Of a stretch of 19,654 nt of DNA, positions 1-7,435 are shown one piece after another (positions within the stretch are counted from its first letter, which is position 1; every line of letters starts with the position of its first letter). Both the position numbers and the translations under genes were made by a program. The DNA is taken from contig NZ_CALHHT010000512.1 of assembly GCF_938031315.1 (NCBI RefSeq), positions 1 through 19,654 on the forward strand, read 5' to 3'. The notes beneath the pieces were generated by a model. The model searched no databases, had not been told where the DNA came from, and saw only the letters and a list, made by a program, of their open reading frames with translations. The DNA comes from an uncultured Campylobacter sp. (GTDB lineage: Bacteria > Campylobacterota > Campylobacteria > Campylobacterales > Campylobacteraceae).

Positions 1-2
1 GG

Positions 3-344
3 ATTGAGCGAACTTTTAATCAGAGTTTATTTGATGAAAATGAAGCTTTAACTAAACTGCGAGCTTATAGCGGTGAACTTGAAAATAAGTTAAAAAAGCG
101 ACATTTTCTTGCAAATTGTGTTGTTTTAAAGATTCGCGATGTTAATTTTAAGACAATTACTAAAAGAAAGAAGCTAAAACAAGGCACTAATGATAAAATT
201 GTTATTTACGACACTGGTCGTGTCTTGTTTGAAACAGAAAAAGGGATGCTCGCAACTGGAGTACGTCTGTTAGGACTTACTGTAACCGATTTTGAAGAAC
301 ATCCAGTTGAGAACTTATCGTTAGATATTTTTGAAAACAAGTAA
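3..344 (+). CDS. dinB: DNA polymerase IV (Y-family), C-terminal fragment, Firmicutes-like
   Basis: This is the 3' end of a gene that enters from the left edge; the reading frame is open from base 3 and stops with TAA at 342-344, giving about 113 residues. The fragment matches the little-finger domain of Y-family translesion polymerases, which grips DNA beside the active site: it contains ERTF, RKRHFL-like (KKRHFLANCVVLKIRD), FKTITKRKKLKQ and the closing GVRLLGLTVTDF. The palm and fingers domains lie outside the window. Codon use is AT-rich and lacks the AAATTT-laden style of everything to the right, and the wording is closest, from memory, to Lactobacillales DinB rather than any Campylobacter protein. 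A Campylobacter origin is therefore unlikely. The family assignment is fairly secure; the taxonomic one is inference. Confidence 0.8.
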   Translation: MERTFNQSLFDENEALTKLRAYSGELENKLKKRHFLANCVVLKIRDVNFKTITKRKKLKQGTNDKIVIYDTGRVLFETEKGMLATGVRLLGLTVTDFEEHPVENLSLDIFENK

Positions 345-384
345 TGATAAAATAAATTTAGTAAACAACAAGGAGAACAGATTA

Positions 385-465
385 ATGGCAACTTTTGATG
401 AAATTTATGAAAAGATAAAATTTGCGGAGAAATTCTATGTCCAATTTACAAACGAAATCTCATAA
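385..465 (+). pseudogene. Truncated start of an nrnA-like DHH phosphoesterase gene, cut at the junction
   Basis: A 26-codon ORF begins with ATG at 385 behind a strong ribosome site, AAGGAG at 370-375, and ends with TAA at 463. Its first 12 residues, MATFDEIYEKIK, resemble the start of Lactobacillales NrnA (oligoribonuclease/PAP phosphatase, DHH family), a gene that I recall following dinB in some lactobacilli. After residue 12 the resemblance stops: the expected IIIHRH and DPDA-type motifs are absent and the DNA becomes Campylobacter-like. I read it as a real gene start whose remainder was replaced at the junction. With so few residues the NrnA call rests on gene order as much as sequence, so it is tentative. 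It is unlikely to make a functional protein. Confidence 0.4.
415..440. other. Probable junction between two unrelated DNAs
   Basis: Left of about 415 the DNA is AT-rich with Firmicutes-type genes. Right of about 420 it shows the words typical of the rest of the window, such as AAATTTGCG, GCGAAATT and TTTAGCG. The nrnA-like reading frame loses all family resemblance here. The exact breakpoint cannot be fixed, since bases around AAAATTT at 417-423 fit both sides; such short shared words are typical of assembly joins. No insertion-sequence end, tRNA end or direct repeat is visible that would mark a natural integration. Confidence 0.5.
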
Positions 466-725
466 AAAACTTGCACGAGCGAAATAAGAAGCTCTTTTAA
501 TTAAATTTATAAACAAGATTTTACAGATGAATTTCACGCTAGAAAAACCTTAGCGAAATTTGCGATATTTTTAAAAGCAAACGGCGAAATTCTACGCAGA
601 TTTAGCGTCTAATTGCGAATTTAGCTAAGGGGCAAAATTTAGCACTGCATCAATCGCGCAAAAGCCCAAGCTCTTAAAATTTCGCTAAAAACTATGCCAA
701 GATGCAAACCGTAGCAATAATAGCC
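466..725. other. Gene-free stretch downstream of nifU
   Basis: No ORF with a credible start, ribosome site or recognisable product was found on either strand. The base pattern (GCGAAATT, TTTAGC, AAAATTT) matches the Campylobacter-like remainder, so this is probably the 3' flank of the nifSU transcript, which runs leftward here. A GAGC/GCTC pair at 477-480 and 491-494 followed by TTTT is too short to call a terminator with confidence. Confidence 0.5.
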
Positions 726-1727
726 CTAGATCGGCATTACGCGGATGTTTGGGCTAAGGTTTTCTTGTAAAACATTTTCGATCGCGTATAATGTACCGCT
801 CGCACCGCTAGCGCAGCCGCTACAAGCGCCAAGATAACGGATATATATGTCCGTTTTGCCGTCGTCTGCAGGTCTGATATCGATGACGTCGAGATTGCCG
901 CCGTCCATCTGAAGCATCGGGCGGATATCCTCGTCAAGCACCCCTTCGACAGCCTTAAATTTACCGATCAAATTTAGCTGCTCAAAGCTCATCTCGGCTC
1001 CCGCTTTCGCGCTAGTGGCGGCACTCGCCTCGGCTTGAGCTTGAAGCCTCTCTCGCTCCATCTCCTCTCTGGTTTGCTTTAAAATATCGACCAGATAGTA
1101 GTCCTTCTCCTCGTGTCCGCCCGGGCGCACGCAGGATTTACAAAACGCGCCCGCTTTGGTGTATTGCGTGATCTCTTCGACCGTATGAAGATCGTTTAAT
1201 CGGATCACCTCTTTGATCGTGCCGAGGCTTACGCGCGCGCAGTCGCACACAATGATCTCATCCTCGAAATGCGCAGGATCGACGCCCTTATAATTCGCCG
1301 CAGCCTGCTTAATGACGTCGTATGCCATTACCGAGCAGTGCATCTTTTGCGGTGGCACGGCGGGCTCATCTGGGGTATCGCGCATCGCGTACTCTACGTC
1401 TAAATTTGTAATCTTTACCGCTTGATCGACGGTCTTTCCGATACAAAGCTCAGCCATTGTATCCGAACTCGCAATCGCCGTGCCGCAGCCGAAGCTTTTA
1501 AATTTTGCGTCTAAAATTCTATCGGTTTTAGGATCTATCAGCCAGTACAGCCGCACCGCATCGCCGCAACTCTCGGCGCCGAAGTCAGCGACCACTAGCT
1601 TACCACCTCTAGCCTTTGCTTCCTCCTCGGTGATCTCGCCCATATAGCGAGGATTATTCATACGCTCCTGCACTTTTTGCGAGTACTGCTCCCAGATCGA
1701 GCCATTTATCAAACTATTTTTTGCCAT
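726..1727 (-). CDS. nifU: Fe-S cluster assembly scaffold NifU (three-domain form)
   Basis: This 333-residue cytoplasmic protein is the scaffold on which iron-sulfur clusters are built with sulfur from NifS before transfer to target proteins. Three domains are visible in order. Residues ~10-150 are an IscU-like scaffold with its three cluster cysteines at 54, 81 (in FGCGTAIASS) and 131 (in MHCSV). Residues ~158-215 are a BFD-like [2Fe-2S] domain with C161-x-C163 and C196-xx-C199. Residues ~250-333 are a NifU C-terminal domain with C302-xx-C305 in GACSGC. A Lys/Glu/Ala-rich linker at ~215-245 separates the last two. This full-length form is usual in Campylobacter and Helicobacter, where the pair serves general rather than nitrogenase Fe-S assembly. 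The start is ATG at 1727; its ribosome site AAAGGA overlaps the end of nifS, whose stop lies 3 nt upstream, so the two are probably translationally coupled. Confidence 0.95.
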   Translation of the reverse strand: MAKNSLINGSIWEQYSQKVQERMNNPRYMGEITEEEAKARGGKLVVADFGAESCGDAVRLYWLIDPKTDRILDAKFKSFGCGTAIASSDTMAELCIGKTVDQAVKITNLDVEYAMRDTPDEPAVPPQKMHCSVMAYDVIKQAAANYKGVDPAHFEDEIIVCDCARVSLGTIKEVIRLNDLHTVEEITQYTKAGAFCKSCVRPGGHEEKDYYLVDILKQTREEMERERLQAQAEASAATSAKAGAEMSFEQLNLIGKFKAVEGVLDEDIRPMLQMDGGNLDVIDIRPADDGKTDIYIRYLGACSGCASGASGTLYAIENVLQENLSPNIRVMPI

Positions 1728-1730
1728 TTT

Positions 1731-2930
1731 TTATCCTTTATTTTTCTCATAACCTTGCGGTGCATAAGCAAACGTGCTTGAAATCCCGCGCAGACGAGCG
1801 ATAGCCTTACCTATATGCTCGATCGCATAATCGATCTCCGCCTCCGTCGTAAAGCGCGACAGCGAAAGCCTTAGCGCCGTATGCGCTAGTTCCTTATCCG
1901 CGCCGATCGCTTCCATTATCGGGTTATTCTCGAGCGCCTCGCTCGCACACGCAGAGCCTGTAGAAGCGGCGATACCTGCTTTATTTAGATCCCACAGCAT
2001 CGCCTCTCCCTCGACGCCTTGGATCGAGGCAAGGATGGTGTTTGGCACACGGATGCTGCGATCGCCCACGACGCCTACGTTTGGAATTTGCAAAAGCGCA
2101 TCCTCCAGCTTATCGCGCAGCCTGCTTACCTGAGTGCGCTCAAAATCCATAAATTTATTCGCTAGCTCCAAAGCTTTGCCGAGCCCCACGATGCCTGCGA
2201 CGTTTAGCGTGCCGCTGCGGCGTCCGCCCATATGCTCTCCTCCGTGAAGCAGGCTCGTAAGCGGCTTACTATCTTTTATGTAGAGTGCGCCGACGCCCTT
2301 TGGAGCGTGAAATTTATGCCCGGAAAGGCTTAAAAAATCCACATCCGCATCGCGCACGTTTACCCTTATCTTACCTACGGCCTGCACCGCGTCGGCGTGA
2401 TATAGCGCACCGCGTTCGTGTGCGATACGCGCGATCTGTTTAACGGGGAAGATCGTGCCGGTTTCGTTATTTGCCCACATCACGCTAACAAGCGCGGTTT
2501 TGTCGTTGATCTTTTCGCTAAGCTCGTCAAGATCGATCTGTCCGTTTTTATCGACGCCAAGACGTGTGATCTTTACGCCACAAATTTTTTCTAAAAAAGC
2601 ACAGGTCGCGCTGATTGCGGGGTGCTCGACGGAGCTTATGACAATATTATCCTTCTCGCCGGTTAGAATTTTATCGTAGTAAATTCCTTTTAAAACCCAG
2701 TTATTGCTCTCGGTCGCACAGCTCGTGATGACGATATCGTCCGCATCCGCAGCGCCTAGTCCCGCATAGAGCCTATCCATCGCAGTTCTTAACGCGGGGT
2801 GAGTCTCGCTGCCGAAGCTGTGAAGGGAGTTTGGATTGCCATATTTATCGCAAAAAAATGGTTTCATCTCCTCAAAAACTTCGGGATCGACCATAGTAGT
2901 GGCGTTATTATCTAAATAAACGCGCTGCAT
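1731..2930 (-). CDS. nifS: Cysteine desulfurase NifS
   Basis: This 399-residue PLP enzyme takes sulfur from L-cysteine as a persulfide and hands it to NifU. The class V aminotransferase fold is intact: YLDNNATT at the start, SCATESNN at 70-77, H103 (in VEHPA) stacking on PLP, D180 (in YHADAVQ), the PLP Schiff-base lysine K206 in SGHKFHAPKG, and the persulfide cysteine C328 in TGSACAS. The short active-site loop around C328 and the overall length fit the NifS/IscS group I type. The ATG start at 2930 has a good AAAGGAATTTT leader. It is the first gene of the nifS-nifU pair; sulfur donor and scaffold are encoded together as in other epsilonproteobacteria. Loss would be expected to be severe because this is likely the cell's main Fe-S system, though that is inference from relatives. 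Confidence 0.95.
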   Translation of the reverse strand: MQRVYLDNNATTMVDPEVFEEMKPFFCDKYGNPNSLHSFGSETHPALRTAMDRLYAGLGAADADDIVITSCATESNNWVLKGIYYDKILTGEKDNIVISSVEHPAISATCAFLEKICGVKITRLGVDKNGQIDLDELSEKINDKTALVSVMWANNETGTIFPVKQIARIAHERGALYHADAVQAVGKIRVNVRDADVDFLSLSGHKFHAPKGVGALYIKDSKPLTSLLHGGEHMGGRRSGTLNVAGIVGLGKALELANKFMDFERTQVSRLRDKLEDALLQIPNVGVVGDRSIRVPNTILASIQGVEGEAMLWDLNKAGIAASTGSACASEALENNPIMEAIGADKELAHTALRLSLSRFTTEAEIDYAIEHIGKAIARLRGISSTFAYAPQGYEKNKG

Positions 2931-2948
2931 AAAATTCCTTTCTAAAAT

Positions 2949-2971
2949 TTGTCTGAAATTTAATCAGACAA
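2949..2971. promoter_or_regulatory. nifS: Inverted repeat in the nifSU leader (candidate operator or hairpin)
   Basis: A perfect 8-bp inverted repeat, TTGTCTGA-N7-TCAGACAA, lies 19 bases before the nifS start codon, between the presumed promoter and the ribosome site. The two arms and short AT-rich spacer fit either a dimeric repressor site or an RNA hairpin in the 5' leader. No regulator is encoded nearby and I do not recognise the half-site as Fur. Confidence 0.45.
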
Positions 2972-2997
2972 TTTCGCTCTTTTATCAATTTCGCACG

Positions 2998-3005
2998 ATA
3001 ATATA
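2998..3005 (-). promoter_or_regulatory. nifS: Possible -10 box for nifSU
   Basis: On the minus strand this stretch reads TATATTAT, a fair match to the campylobacter -10 element, about 70 bases upstream of nifS. Campylobacter promoters often lack a clear -35 box, so only the -10 can be judged. Co-transcription from folE is also possible because no terminator is visible between folE and nifS. Confidence 0.3.
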
Positions 3006-3041
3006 ACATAATTGCTAAATTTTTCTTTAACGCTTGCCGTT

Positions 3042-3626
3042 TTAAAAACCAAAAGTTTTCGGAGAATTTATTAGATCGAAAAATTCCTTGCGCGTGTCGT
3101 TTCGGCTGATAAAAAGCCCTCGCAGTGCCGACGTAGTCGTGGTCGAGTTGATCTTTTGCACGCCGCGCATCTCCATACACATGTGCCGCGCCTGCAGCAC
3201 CACGCCCACGCCGAGCGGATGGATCACCTCTTGGATTGCGCTTGCGATCTGCTCGGTAAGCTGCTCTTGGATCTGCAGCCTGCGCGCGAAAATATTTACC
3301 ATACGCGGAATTTTGCTAAGCCCCACGACCTTTTTATTCGGGATATACGCGACGTGCGCGCGCCCTATAATCGGCAGCAGATGGTGCTCGCAAAGGCTAT
3401 AAAATTCTATATCTTTTATCAAAACCATCTCATTGTTGCTGCTCTCAAACAGCGCGTCGTTTAAAATTTCTTTTGGATCCAGCTCGTAGCCGCTAGTTAG
3501 AAACTCATAGGCTTTGGCCACGCGCTCGGGCGTCTTCGCAAGCCCGTCGCGTTTCGGATCCTCGCCTAAAATTTCAAGCATCTGCGACACGCAGTTTTCA
3601 AATTTAGCTCGGCTTTTTTCGTCCAT
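3042..3626 (-). CDS. folE: GTP cyclohydrolase I
   Basis: This 194-residue enzyme converts GTP to 7,8-dihydroneopterin triphosphate, the entry step to folate and, through PTPS-family enzymes, to queuosine. The family's core is present: DPKRDGLAKTPERVAKAYE at ~23-41, zinc ligands C79 and H82 in CEHHLLPI, the third zinc ligand C150 in RHMCMEMRGV, and STTTTSALRG near the end. Length is normal. An upstream TTG at 3635 would add three residues, but AGGAA would then abut the codon; the ATG at 3626 has the same AGGAA at a proper distance of 9 nt, so I chose it. The gene is divergent from the siderophore receptor and lies 111 nt upstream of nifS on the same strand, so the three minus-strand genes could be one unit. 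Confidence 0.95.
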   Translation of the reverse strand: MDEKSRAKFENCVSQMLEILGEDPKRDGLAKTPERVAKAYEFLTSGYELDPKEILNDALFESSNNEMVLIKDIEFYSLCEHHLLPIIGRAHVAYIPNKKVVGLSKIPRMVNIFARRLQIQEQLTEQIASAIQEVIHPLGVGVVLQARHMCMEMRGVQKINSTTTTSALRGLFISRNDTRKEFFDLINSPKTFGF

Positions 3627-3723
3627 TTTTAGCAATTCCTTAAAGATCGATGCGCGATATTACTCAAAAACGCCTTTTATAACGCTGATAAATTTTAAAA
3701 TTCCGCGCGAAATTTTATCAATC

Positions 3724-3750
3724 TCATTATGTTAATGATAATATATTTAA
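3724..3750. promoter_or_regulatory. Fur-box-like site upstream of the siderophore receptor
   Basis: The stretch contains CATTAT, then AATGATAAT, then ATATTTAA: a tandem of NAT(A/T)AT hexamers as in Fur sites, with an exact TGATAAT half-site at 3736-3742 and a 5-bp inverted repeat CATTA-TGT-TAATG at 3725-3737. The second half of the classical 7-1-7 site is degenerate. Its place before an iron-siderophore receptor makes iron repression by Fur the natural reading. Confidence 0.5.
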
Positions 3751-3784
3751 ATTTAAGAAATTTTTGTTTAAAATCCGCCGTTTT

Positions 3785-3797
3785 GATAAGCTTTATC
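3785..3797. promoter_or_regulatory. Short inverted repeat GATAA-GCT-TTATC before the receptor
   Basis: A perfect 5-bp inverted repeat with a 3-nt spacer sits just upstream of the AAAGGAG ribosome site. The GATAA/TTATC arms resemble Fur half-sites, so it may be a second operator close to the transcription start. It could also be a chance feature of AT-rich DNA. Confidence 0.3.
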
Positions 3798-3813
3798 TAA
3801 AAGGAGTTCAGTA

Positions 3814-5964
3814 ATGAAATTTAAGATGAGTTTTGGCGCGGCTTTGGCGCTTTTTTCTTTTGCTTGCGCCGAACAAAACGCCGCAGCAAACTCCGCCTCG
3901 GGCGAAAACCTAGGCGATATCGAGGTCGTAGAATGGGCGAATAACGACGACGGTTATCGCGCCGTACGCAGCGAGATTGGCAAGACGACTAAGAGAATTT
4001 TAGAAATTCCGCAAACCGTAAACGTCGTAACGCAGCAGCATCTAAAGGACAAAAAGCCAGAGACCTTAGCGGAATCGCTGCAAAACGTAAGCGGCATAAG
4101 CTATGCAAATACGACGGGAAATATTTTCGATGCGATCATCAAGCGTGGCTTTGGCGAGGGTCGCGACGGCTCGATTATGCGCAACGGCGTGCCGGGCGCC
4201 GTGATGCACAATTTCAACAAAACCATTCAATCCGTCGAGGTTCTAAAAGGGCCCGCGAGCATGCTCTACGGCGCGCAGCAACCAGGCGGCGTCATAAACA
4301 TGGTAACCAAAAAGCCGCAGTATGAGTTTATAAATGAAATTTGGGGCGGGCTGGGCAATCGCAACTATTGGGACGCGGGATTTGATACTACAGGGCCGAT
4401 TGCAGATAGCGGCTTTGCGTATAGATTTATATTCGATTACTACGCGAAGGATTATTGGCGAAATTTCGGCGGTATAAAAAACACGCTCTTTGCGCCGTCG
4501 CTTGCGTATCAAGGAGATGATTATTCGATAAGCTTAGGCTACACCCATAGCCGCTCTACCGATCCGGTGGATCGCGGCGCGTTTTTAGTGCCGAGTACGG
4601 GTAAAATTTACGGCAGCGGCAAAGTCCGCTTCGACGAGCCGGTAAATAAACTACAAAGCAAACTCGATACGGTTGATTTCGGCTTTGAGAAGGAATTTAA
4701 CGAGGATTGGATATTAAAAGGCGCCTATGCTTTCTCGCGCAGTAAGCACGAATACGGCTACGTCCGTCCGAACAATCCATTCACGCCCCAAGGCCTTACC
4801 GGCACGACGCGATCGTATAACTACTACGATAATTTCATACACCGCACGCACGCAGCAAGCGTCACGCTAAACGGCAAATTTGAAACGGGCCCGCTTAAGC
4901 ACGACGTCCTTTTCGGCACGGATTACAAAAACTACTACAGATACCGCCCGGGCGCGCTAAAAGGCACCGCAGGGCGCATCAATATGCTTACCGGGCAGAC
5001 CGCTTCGGGCGCCGTCCTAACGAACGATAGAGAGCCAAAAATACAATATCAAAAGCTAAGAACGATCGGGCTTTACACCCAAGATAATATAAATTTAACC
5101 GACGAGTTGATACTTTCTTTGGGCGTGCGTAGGGAATTTTACGATCAAGTAGCCAAGCAAAGCTGGCAAGGGCCGAACAGCACCGATCAGAAAAAGGCTG
5201 CTACGACCTATCAGGGCGGGCTTTTGTACCTGTTAAGCCCACAGTGGTCAGTATATACTAACTACGCGCAAAGCTTCACGCCGCAGATGTCCATAGGCGA
5301 GGCGATAGGCGGCGATCTAAAGCCGGAGGAAGGCAAATCCGTGGAGCTCGGCACTAAATTTCAAAACGATCGAGTCACTGCGGGTGCGGCGGTGTTTAAT
5401 ATCGATAAAAGAAACATCCTGCGGACGGTAAATAATATAAGTGAGACGATCGGCAAGGCTCGCTCGCGAGGATTTGAACTCGATATAAACGGGCGCGTGA
5501 CGCAGGGACTTAGCATGTCAGCGAGCTATGCATATACCAAAACGAGGGTGCGCGAGGACGACGGCGCTTTTGCGGTGCTAATCGGCAAACCGCTGGAAGC
5601 GACGCCGAAGCACCAAGCAAGCCTATTTGCCAACTACGATTTTGCGCATCTAGGCGCAAAGGGGCTTAGGCTTGGCGGTGGTGCGCGATACTTCGGCTCG
5701 TGGTACACCTATTATATGCGCACGAATCTACCGAGCGTGCCCGCAGGAACGGCGTTTAAGCTGCCTCACGCCGTAGTTTATGACGCCTTCGTGAGCTACG
5801 ATACTAAAATTTCGGGCTATGATACGAATTTTTCGTTCAACGTCAAAAATTTGACCGACAAAAAATACTACACCTCATCCTCAACCGGCACGACCACGAG
5901 CGTGATACCTATTCAGATGGGCTACGCGCGGCAGTTTATGTTTAACGTATCGGTAAAATTTTAA
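3814..5964 (+). CDS. TonB-dependent siderophore receptor
   Basis: This 716-residue outer-membrane protein imports a ferric siderophore using energy from TonB-ExbB-ExbD. A signal peptide covers ~1-19, followed by a possible TonB box around DIEVVEW (35-41). The plug domain at ~58-168 shows IPQTVNVVT, LAESLQNVSGISY, IKRGFG, MRNGVPG and the hallmark VEVLKGPASMLYG with PGGVINMVTKKP. The rest is a 22-strand-type barrel rich in alternating aromatic segments, ending on the C-terminal Phe (NVSVKF) needed for insertion by BAM. The wording is that of the FpvA/FhuE/FoxA class of hydroxamate or catecholate receptors, but the ligand cannot be told from sequence. The ATG has an excellent AAAGGAG site. A cysteine at 18 lies near the cleavage site, but the residues before it do not form a proper lipobox. 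No transport partners are adjacent. Confidence 0.9.
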   Translation: MKFKMSFGAALALFSFACAEQNAAANSASGENLGDIEVVEWANNDDGYRAVRSEIGKTTKRILEIPQTVNVVTQQHLKDKKPETLAESLQNVSGISYANTTGNIFDAIIKRGFGEGRDGSIMRNGVPGAVMHNFNKTIQSVEVLKGPASMLYGAQQPGGVINMVTKKPQYEFINEIWGGLGNRNYWDAGFDTTGPIADSGFAYRFIFDYYAKDYWRNFGGIKNTLFAPSLAYQGDDYSISLGYTHSRSTDPVDRGAFLVPSTGKIYGSGKVRFDEPVNKLQSKLDTVDFGFEKEFNEDWILKGAYAFSRSKHEYGYVRPNNPFTPQGLTGTTRSYNYYDNFIHRTHAASVTLNGKFETGPLKHDVLFGTDYKNYYRYRPGALKGTAGRINMLTGQTASGAVLTNDREPKIQYQKLRTIGLYTQDNINLTDELILSLGVRREFYDQVAKQSWQGPNSTDQKKAATTYQGGLLYLLSPQWSVYTNYAQSFTPQMSIGEAIGGDLKPEEGKSVELGTKFQNDRVTAGAAVFNIDKRNILRTVNNISETIGKARSRGFELDINGRVTQGLSMSASYAYTKTRVREDDGAFAVLIGKPLEATPKHQASLFANYDFAHLGAKGLRLGGGARYFGSWYTYYMRTNLPSVPAGTAFKLPHAVVYDAFVSYDTKISGYDTNFSFNVKNLTDKKYYTSSSTGTTTSVIPIQMGYARQFMFNVSVKF

Positions 5965-5968
5965 CCTC

Positions 5969-6004
5969 AAGCCCGCTTTAAATTTTAAGGCAGGCTTTTA
6001 AAAT
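5969..6004 (+). terminator. Possible weak terminator after the receptor
   Basis: AAGCC at 5969-5973 pairs with GGCTT at 5993-5997, with an inner CTT/AAG pairing, followed by TTTTAAAATTTT. The stem is short and has an internal loop, so the call is weak. It sits directly behind the stop codon where a terminator is expected. Confidence 0.35.
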
Positions 6005-6082
6005 TTTAAAATTTTGATAAATACAAACCGCTTAGGCTCGGCAAATTTTAGGAATTTATACTTTAAATAAGAAATTTTTTGA

Positions 6083-6088
6083 TATATT
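6083..6088 (+). promoter_or_regulatory. tig: Probable -10 box for the tig operon
   Basis: TATATT, within GATATATTAT, is preceded by a T-run (AAATTTTTTGA), which is the usual form of campylobacter sigma-70 promoters. It lies 34 bases upstream of tig, the first gene of the six-gene operon. No other promoter is obvious until after purN. Confidence 0.45.
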
Positions 6089-6121
6089 ATTCGCTATTTT
6101 TAAATTTTCTAAAGGAATTTT

Positions 6122-7435
6122 ATGGAAGTAAAAGCAAAAATGAAAGACGCCGCGAATGCGGTAGCTGCGAGCAAGATCGAAGCAAAGCAGATCGCAGCCA
6201 AAGTAGAAGAGCTAGCCAAAAAGGCCTCCAAGCAGCTAAGAATCGATGGATTCAGACAGGGTAAAGTGCCTACCGCAGTGGTTTTGAAGCGATACGGCAA
6301 GCAGCTTGAGGGCGACGCAAAGCAGGAGCTTCTTAAAGATATGATCGATGAGTCTCTTAAAATTTTAAAGAAAAAACAAGATGAAATTTTATCCGAGCCG
6401 GTCTTTTCTAAATTTGACGAAAAAGAAGGTGACATTGACGTGGAGATCGAAATTTCTTTCAGGCCCGAGGTTAGCGTCGAGGGATACGAGGAGCTGATTC
6501 CTAAATTTAGCAGCCCACGCGTTACTCAAAAAGAGATCGACGAGAAAGTAGAGGAATTTTTGCAGATGATCGCTCCGCTTTCTAAAACCAACAAAAAAAT
6601 TCTAGCCAAAGACGATTTTGCAAAATTCGACTTCGAAGGCTTCGTGGACGGCAAGCCATTCGACGGCGGCAAGGCGCAGGATTACGTCCTTCAGATCGGC
6701 TCAAATCAATTTATCCCGGGCTTTGAAGACGGAATGATCGGACTTAGAGTGGGCGAAGAGCGCGACGTAGCAGTTAAATTTCCGCAAGATTACGGCGCGA
6801 AAAGCTTAGCCGGCAAGGACGCGATTTTTAAAGTCAAACTTCATGAAATTCAGGCTAAAAAACCTGCCAAAGAGCTCGGCGAGGAGGAGCTAAAGCAAGC
6901 GCTTCCGGGCGAGAAAGAGCCGAGCAAGGAGAAATTTGAAGCGCGCATCAAAGAGCGCATCAAAAACGATAAGCTTCAAAAGCTGATAAACGAGGATCTA
7001 AAGCCTAAATTTGCCGACGCGCTCGCCGAGAAATTTAACTTCGCGCTTCCAAAAGCGATCGTCGAGCAGGAGATTAATTTGCAGTTTAACAACGCCTGGA
7101 GCGGCTTTTCAAAGGAGCAGATCGAGGAATTTAAAAACAACAAAGACGCCCTGGATAAAAAGCGCGAAGAGTTTAGAAAGGCGGCCGAAAACAGCGTAAA
7201 ACTTACCTTCTTAATCGACGAGCTAGCTAAACAACGCAAGATCGACGTGAGCGATCAGGAGCTCGTCCAAGCGGTCTATATGGAGGCCTACACCTACGGC
7301 GCCGATCCGAAGGAGCATCTAAATAGATACCGCAACAACGGCATGCTGCCGGCCGTTAAAATGGCGCTGATCGAGGAGAAGCTATTTAACGACATCTTCA
7401 CGAAGCAAGGCAAAAAAGAAGCGAAAGGCGAATAA
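6122..7435 (+). CDS. tig: Trigger factor (ribosome-associated chaperone, prolyl isomerase)
   Basis: This 437-residue protein binds the ribosome at the exit tunnel and shields emerging polypeptides. The N-terminal domain carries the ribosome-docking loop GFRQGKVP at 43-50 (family GFRxGKxP). An FKBP-type peptidyl-prolyl isomerase domain follows at ~163-243, with FDFEGFVDGKPFDGG, FIPGFEDGMIG and GEERDVAVKFP. The charged helical C-terminal chaperone domain runs from ~250 to the end, and the length is normal. The ATG is behind AAAGGA. The stop TAA shares its last base with the ATG of clpP (TAATG), so translation is coupled. Pairing of tig with clpP is widespread in bacteria and joins folding to quality-control proteolysis. 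Confidence 0.96.
   Translation: MEVKAKMKDAANAVAASKIEAKQIAAKVEELAKKASKQLRIDGFRQGKVPTAVVLKRYGKQLEGDAKQELLKDMIDESLKILKKKQDEILSEPVFSKFDEKEGDIDVEIEISFRPEVSVEGYEELIPKFSSPRVTQKEIDEKVEEFLQMIAPLSKTNKKILAKDDFAKFDFEGFVDGKPFDGGKAQDYVLQIGSNQFIPGFEDGMIGLRVGEERDVAVKFPQDYGAKSLAGKDAIFKVKLHEIQAKKPAKELGEEELKQALPGEKEPSKEKFEARIKERIKNDKLQKLINEDLKPKFADALAEKFNFALPKAIVEQEINLQFNNAWSGFSKEQIEEFKNNKDALDKKREEFRKAAENSVKLTFLIDELAKQRKIDVSDQELVQAVYMEAYTYGADPKEHLNRYRNNGMLPAVKMALIEEKLFNDIFTKQGKKEAKGE

Noticed and set aside
206..391. 61-codon minus-strand ORF opposite the dinB fragment
   Set aside because: It lies antisense to a frame with clear Y-family polymerase motifs and has no recognisable product.
2455..2679. 74-codon plus-strand ORF inside nifS
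   Set aside because: Antisense shadow of a well-conserved enzyme; composition is that of reversed coding sequence.
3627..3635. TTG start for folE three codons upstream
   Set aside because: The AGGAA site would touch the codon; the ATG at 3626 has it at 9 nt.
3864..3876. Lipoprotein signal at C18 of the siderophore receptor
   Set aside because: The residues before the cysteine do not match a lipobox, and such receptors are normally cut by signal peptidase I.
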